Positions 5,644-8,288 of a stretch of 8,288 nucleotides of DNA are shown here, piece after piece. Position 1 is the stretch's first letter, and each line of letters opens with the position of its first letter. The notes beneath the pieces were generated by a model, which worked only from the letters and a program-made list of their open reading frames with translations, was not told the origin of the DNA and did no database searches. Source of the DNA: Sphingobacteriales bacterium (GTDB lineage: Bacteria > Bacteroidota > Bacteroidia > Chitinophagales > Chitinophagaceae); contig JAHEFC010000174.1 in assembly GCA_024640385.1 (NCBI GenBank), forward strand, positions 1 to 8,288, in the 5' to 3' direction. A program made the position numbers and the translations under genes.

Positions 5644-7250
5644 TGTTTGTCAAATTCTACTATACAATATACCACTTCGTTTTCTGAAAGCTGTGATGTG
5701 AAGCCAATATTACCCTTTGGTGTAGCCGAAAATTGTACCTGTTTTGCAGCAGAACCCGGTATCGCTGCTCTCACCTTCACCGGCCAGTCCAGAGTACGGA
5801 CCTGCTTATTGATATTGGCCTGGATACCATTCCAGTCCAGTTCTTTCCGGCTGACCATGATGGCGATCCTGTCCCTGGTGCCAATGCTGTCTGCAGTAAG
5901 ACTTTTATCCCTGGGGAAAAGCCTGTAACCGGTAATACCAAGAAAGGGAGAGTATTTTGTTTTTGTGGGATCATCCTTCCGGGGATAGGGAAAAAGCGTG
6001 TATGCGCTACCGTCAGTTTCCATGCCGAAGATATAGATATAACATTCATTATTATTCCTGACTTCAACCTTGAACTTTGTCCCTGCCCGAATGGGACTGC
6101 CTGTTCTGTAAATATTTTCTTCCACCTTCCTTAGACCGATATAATTGCCCGGAACCATGTTTTTATTCGCGTCAAAACTCACCTGCACTAATCCGATCTC
6201 ACATTGCAGGGTGGCGGCCAGTTCGCCGGTTCTGGCCATCGGCTCAAGGCCATAGGCTTCTCTTACAAAATAATTGAACTCCGGATAACGCACCCAGGCA
6301 AATCCATTCTGCCCCCATTCTGGTCCCCAGCTGTTCATGATCAGAAAAGCACCGCCATATTTTCTGTCATCATATCCTACCACACACATGGCATGTCCGC
6401 CAAAACCCATCATTCCTTTGTCTTGCGACTCAGGAATCCATACGTCTTTCCCCATCATGGCCTGCATGAAACTGGGACCTACCATCATTCCTATCACTAC
6501 CGGTGCTCCCTGAGCAAGATTTCCTTTAATGGCACGGATATCGATGGCATCATTCCTGTCGCCCAGGGAAAGCCTTGTAAAGCCACGCATCTTATTTGCA
6601 GATGCCTGCTGGATCAGGTTCATCGATGGCTGCTTCGAACAGTTCGTTTCATCATAAGGAAACTCCTGGTAAGGAACCGCGCCCTGTTTTGTCATGTATT
6701 CCATGGCCCTGATGATATAACTGCCCTGGCAATTTTCGAGGCCGATCTGGTTGTATAGGAATGAAGGACTGAATGGCTCCCTCCGCTCTCCCGTTCTTGC
6801 CGATTCAAGAATTGTTCTTGCTGCATAGGCACTGCTCCAGGCAACGCAGGAGCCCTGCTTACCCTGGTCGCCAGGCTGAGGTGCAAATTTTTGAAGATTG
6901 GCAGACTCAGGTAATGGGTTCCGTGAATTATCCTCCGCCAATGGCTCATAGATGTTTGCCCGCTCAAATTGTTTTGGATCCAGAAATCCCCCGGTGGTCA
7001 GTTCCGCGATATTGTTGAGCAAGCCTCCCCCGGCACCACCACAGCCGCCACGTAACAGGTATAAACCGCCCACTATCAGTATAAGAAGGAAAATACCTTT
7101 TCCCCTGAAAAGGCCTAACAATAATGGCAGGAGATTAAATATTCCACCTCCACCGCCACCAGCAGTATTTCGTGGACCCCGGGGATAATTATTGTAGTCG
7201 CTGTTCTGTTCCTGTTGACCCTGCGGATCATCTTCCATCCTTATTGGCAT
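5640..7250 (-). CDS. Membrane-anchored papain-like (C1A) cysteine peptidase with DUF4384-like C-terminus
   Basis: A 536-residue protein. Residues 1-30 are polar; a six-glycine run (31-36) leads into a short hydrophobic patch (37-48), then Arg49-Gly-Lys51, a transmembrane segment (about 52-66) and a second Gly-rich linker (68-76). The C1A domain spans about 115-335: oxyanion Gln129 and nucleophile Cys135 in DQGKQGSCVAW, catalytic His286 in GGHAMCVVGYDD, and Asn306 in MNSWGPEWG. The Q-x5-C spacing equals that of papain, but the papain Cys22 position is Gln132, so that disulfide is absent. Residues about 345-470 (RAGTKFKVEVRNNNECYIYIF, then YTLFPYP) resemble DUF4384; the remaining 65 residues form no domain I know. 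No propeptide is apparent. A single anchor with the peptidase outside (periplasmic) is likely but topology is inferred. An in-frame Met5 at 7238 is an alternative start. First gene of an ATGA-linked operon; its substrate is unknown. Confidence 0.85.
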   Translation of the reverse strand: MPIRMEDDPQGQQEQNSDYNNYPRGPRNTAGGGGGGIFNLLPLLLGLFRGKGIFLLILIVGGLYLLRGGCGGAGGGLLNNIAELTTGGFLDPKQFERANIYEPLAEDNSRNPLPESANLQKFAPQPGDQGKQGSCVAWSSAYAARTILESARTGERREPFSPSFLYNQIGLENCQGSYIIRAMEYMTKQGAVPYQEFPYDETNCSKQPSMNLIQQASANKMRGFTRLSLGDRNDAIDIRAIKGNLAQGAPVVIGMMVGPSFMQAMMGKDVWIPESQDKGMMGFGGHAMCVVGYDDRKYGGAFLIMNSWGPEWGQNGFAWVRYPEFNYFVREAYGLEPMARTGELAATLQCEIGLVQVSFDANKNMVPGNYIGLRKVEENIYRTGSPIRAGTKFKVEVRNNNECYIYIFGMETDGSAYTLFPYPRKDDPTKTKYSPFLGITGYRLFPRDKSLTADSIGTRDRIAIMVSRKELDWNGIQANINKQVRTLDWPVKVRAAIPGSAAKQVQFSATPKGNIGFTSQLSENEVVYCIVEFDKQ

Positions 7251-7271
7251 GATGCAATGTTTTTAACATGC

Positions 7272-7279
7272 CTAAATTA
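7272..7279 (-). promoter_or_regulatory. Possible Bacteroidota -7 promoter element before the peptidase gene
   Basis: On the minus strand TAATTTAG differs at one base from the Bacteroidota -7 consensus TAnnTTTG and lies 22 bases before the ATG at 7250. No TTG-type -33 element is visible at the right distance; that place is filled by the T-rich heptamer array. A weak candidate only. Confidence 0.25.
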
Positions 7280-7286
7280 GAGGAAA

Positions 7287-7314
7287 GTAAAAAGTAAAAA
7301 GTAAAAAGTAAAAA
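7287..7314. repeat. Four perfect tandem copies of a 7-bp unit (GTAAAAA)
   Basis: The unit GTAAAAA occurs four times without a mismatch (starts at 7287, 7294, 7301, 7308). On the minus strand it reads as T5 tracts separated by AC, located directly after the lysA 3' hairpin and before the possible promoter of the peptidase gene. Tandem units of this size can change copy number by slippage, which here would alter spacing upstream of a promoter without touching a reading frame. Confidence 0.9.
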
Positions 7315-7326
7315 CTTGAACCAAGT
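7301..7326 (-). terminator. Weak candidate terminator of lysA feeding into the T-rich repeat
   Basis: On the minus strand, starting 4 bases after the lysA stop, ACTTG pairs with CAAGT around a 3-base loop (plus-strand 7322-7326, 7319-7321, 7314-7318), extendable by G-U pairs. T residues follow at once and continue as the T5 tracts of the heptamer array. The stem is short and only moderately GC-rich, so partial termination or attenuation is more likely than a full stop. Confidence 0.4.
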
Positions 7327-7329
7327 CCG

Positions 7330-8288
7330 TTATAGCCCTTCGATCTCGACCTGGTTACGAACCAGGTCTTCAAACACGTCGCGCTTTCTTACCAGGTGCG
7401 GCTTTCCATTGATGACCATCACTTCGGCTGGCCGTAGACGTGAGTTGAAATTACTGCTCATCTCAAAGCCGTATGCCCCGGCATTATAAAATACGAGAAA
7501 ATCACCTTCCCTTACCTCGTTGAGTTTGCGGTCCCAGGCAAATGTGTCGGTCTCACAGATATGCCCAACAACGGTGTAGATGCGCTCAGGACCTGTGGGA
7601 TTTGTAATATTCACAATATGGTGATACGCGTCGTAAAACATGGGCCTGATCAGGTGGTTGAACCCACTGTTCACACCCACAAATACGGTGGCTGGCGTTT
7701 GTTTGATCACGTTGGCCTTCACTACAAAATATCCCGCTTCGCTCACCAGGTATTTGCCGGGTTCAAACCAGACTTCCAGTTTCTTCCCGCTTTCATTGGC
7801 GAAATTCTTAAATGCTTCGGTCACGCGTTTACCAAGTCCTTTCACATCTGTTTCAGGATCACCAGGCTGATAAGGCACTTTGAATCCGCTTCCAAGGTCA
7901 ACAAATTCAAGATCAGGAAAATGTTTTGAGAGATCGAACATCACTTCAAGGCCTTCCAGGAATACCCCGATATCTTTGATCTCGGATCCGGTATGCATAT
8001 GGATACCTTTCACATGGATCTTGGTGGTTTTGACTATGCGTTCGATATGCCTGATCTGGTGTATGGATATGCCAAACTTGCTGTCTACATGGCCTGTGGA
8101 GATCTTAAAATTACCTCCCGCCATGATATGCGGATTAAACCGGATGATCACAGGATAGCTGCTTCCGAATTTATTTCCGAATTGCTCAAGAATTGAAATA
8201 TTGTCGATGTTGATATTCACGCCAAGGTCTTTGGCCTGAACGTATTCAGAAAAATCGGTGCAATTGGGAGTGAAGATGATATCAGCCG
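7330..8288 (-). CDS. lysA: Diaminopimelate decarboxylase, C-terminal 318 residues (N-terminus outside window)
   Basis: A PLP-dependent fold-type III (alanine racemase-like) decarboxylase that turns meso-diaminopimelate into L-lysine and CO2 in the cytoplasm. The frame is open through the window edge: before the GTG at 8220 lie 22 further codons (ADIIFTPNC, then FSEYVQAKDLG), so 8220 is not the start and roughly 80 residues, including the PLP-binding lysine, are missing. Seen in order: GIHMHTGSEI (HxHxGS motif), DLGSGFKVPY, WFEPGKYLV (EPGR-like, with Lys for Arg), the active-site cysteine in ICETDTFAWD (Cys codon 7555-7557) and YNAGAYGFEMSSNFNSRLRPAE, which is diagnostic for this family. Carboxynorspermidine decarboxylase and ornithine decarboxylase relatives are less likely given the C-terminal motif. 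It ends 79 bases before the peptidase gene on the same strand, with a weak terminator between them. Confidence 0.9.
   Translation of the reverse strand, partial: ADIIFTPNCTDFSEYVQAKDLGVNINIDNISILEQFGNKFGSSYPVIIRFNPHIMAGGNFKISTGHVDSKFGISIHQIRHIERIVKTTKIHVKGIHMHTGSEIKDIGVFLEGLEVMFDLSKHFPDLEFVDLGSGFKVPYQPGDPETDVKGLGKRVTEAFKNFANESGKKLEVWFEPGKYLVSEAGYFVVKANVIKQTPATVFVGVNSGFNHLIRPMFYDAYHHIVNITNPTGPERIYTVVGHICETDTFAWDRKLNEVREGDFLVFYNAGAYGFEMSSNFNSRLRPAEVMVINGKPHLVRKRDVFEDLVRNQVEIEGL

Noticed and set aside
6204..6758. A 184-codon plus-strand frame antisense to the peptidase gene
   Set aside because: It covers the C1A catalytic domain on the other strand; the translation shows no domain and its composition is that of a reversed reading.
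7041..7052. Lipobox at Cys70 of the peptidase (lipoprotein anchor)
   Set aside because: The residues before it are Arg-Gly-Gly, not a lipobox pattern, and the hydrophobic segment lies about 50 residues into the protein, so an uncleaved membrane anchor fits better.
7330..8220. Treating the GTG at 8220 as the lysA start
   Set aside because: Twenty-two upstream in-frame codons match the family (IFTPNC region), and a start there would remove the PLP-binding half of the barrel.

Overview
The window looks like chromosomal DNA of a Bacteroidota bacterium, most likely Chitinophagaceae-like. The grounds are the protein style (GH127/GH2 glycosidases, a Bacteroidota-type LysA, a DUF4442 hotdog protein), the lack of Shine-Dalgarno sequences before the starts, A-rich leaders and moderate GC. 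The lineage is an inference from recognition; no marker gene is present.

Left part, plus strand (1-3522): a tightly packed run of three genes. It starts with the C-terminal end of a GH127 (DUF1680) beta-L-arabinofuranosidase-like enzyme. The stop of that gene is directly followed by the start of a complete, exported three-domain GH2 glycosidase. Five bases later comes a DadA-type FAD-dependent amino acid oxidoreductase. The set suggests breakdown of arabinose-bearing plant material; because GH127 enzymes include ones acting on hydroxyproline-linked arabinosides, the oxidoreductase may be a D-hydroxyproline dehydrogenase (inference).

Middle (3523-3754): a non-coding gap between converging genes. 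It holds a near-perfect 45-base palindrome built from a repeated 13-base word, a small 6-bp inverted repeat, and a convincing intrinsic terminator for the minus-strand operon.

Right part, minus strand (8288 down to 3755): first the C-terminal three quarters of lysA (diaminopimelate decarboxylase, last step of lysine synthesis). A short gap follows with a weak hairpin, four perfect copies of a 7-bp A/T-rich unit and a possible promoter. Then come three genes joined by two successive 4-base ATGA stop/start overlaps: a membrane-anchored papain-like (C1A) peptidase with a C-terminal DUF4384-like region, a DUF4442 hotdog-fold protein, and a beta-CASP metallo-beta-lactamase-fold RNA hydrolase. The overlaps imply translational coupling and fix the start of the last gene at 5155. 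Why a surface peptidase, a thioesterase-fold protein and an RNA nuclease should be co-expressed is not evident; it is the most novel question in the window. No tRNA, rRNA, CRISPR array, insertion sequence or phage gene was seen.
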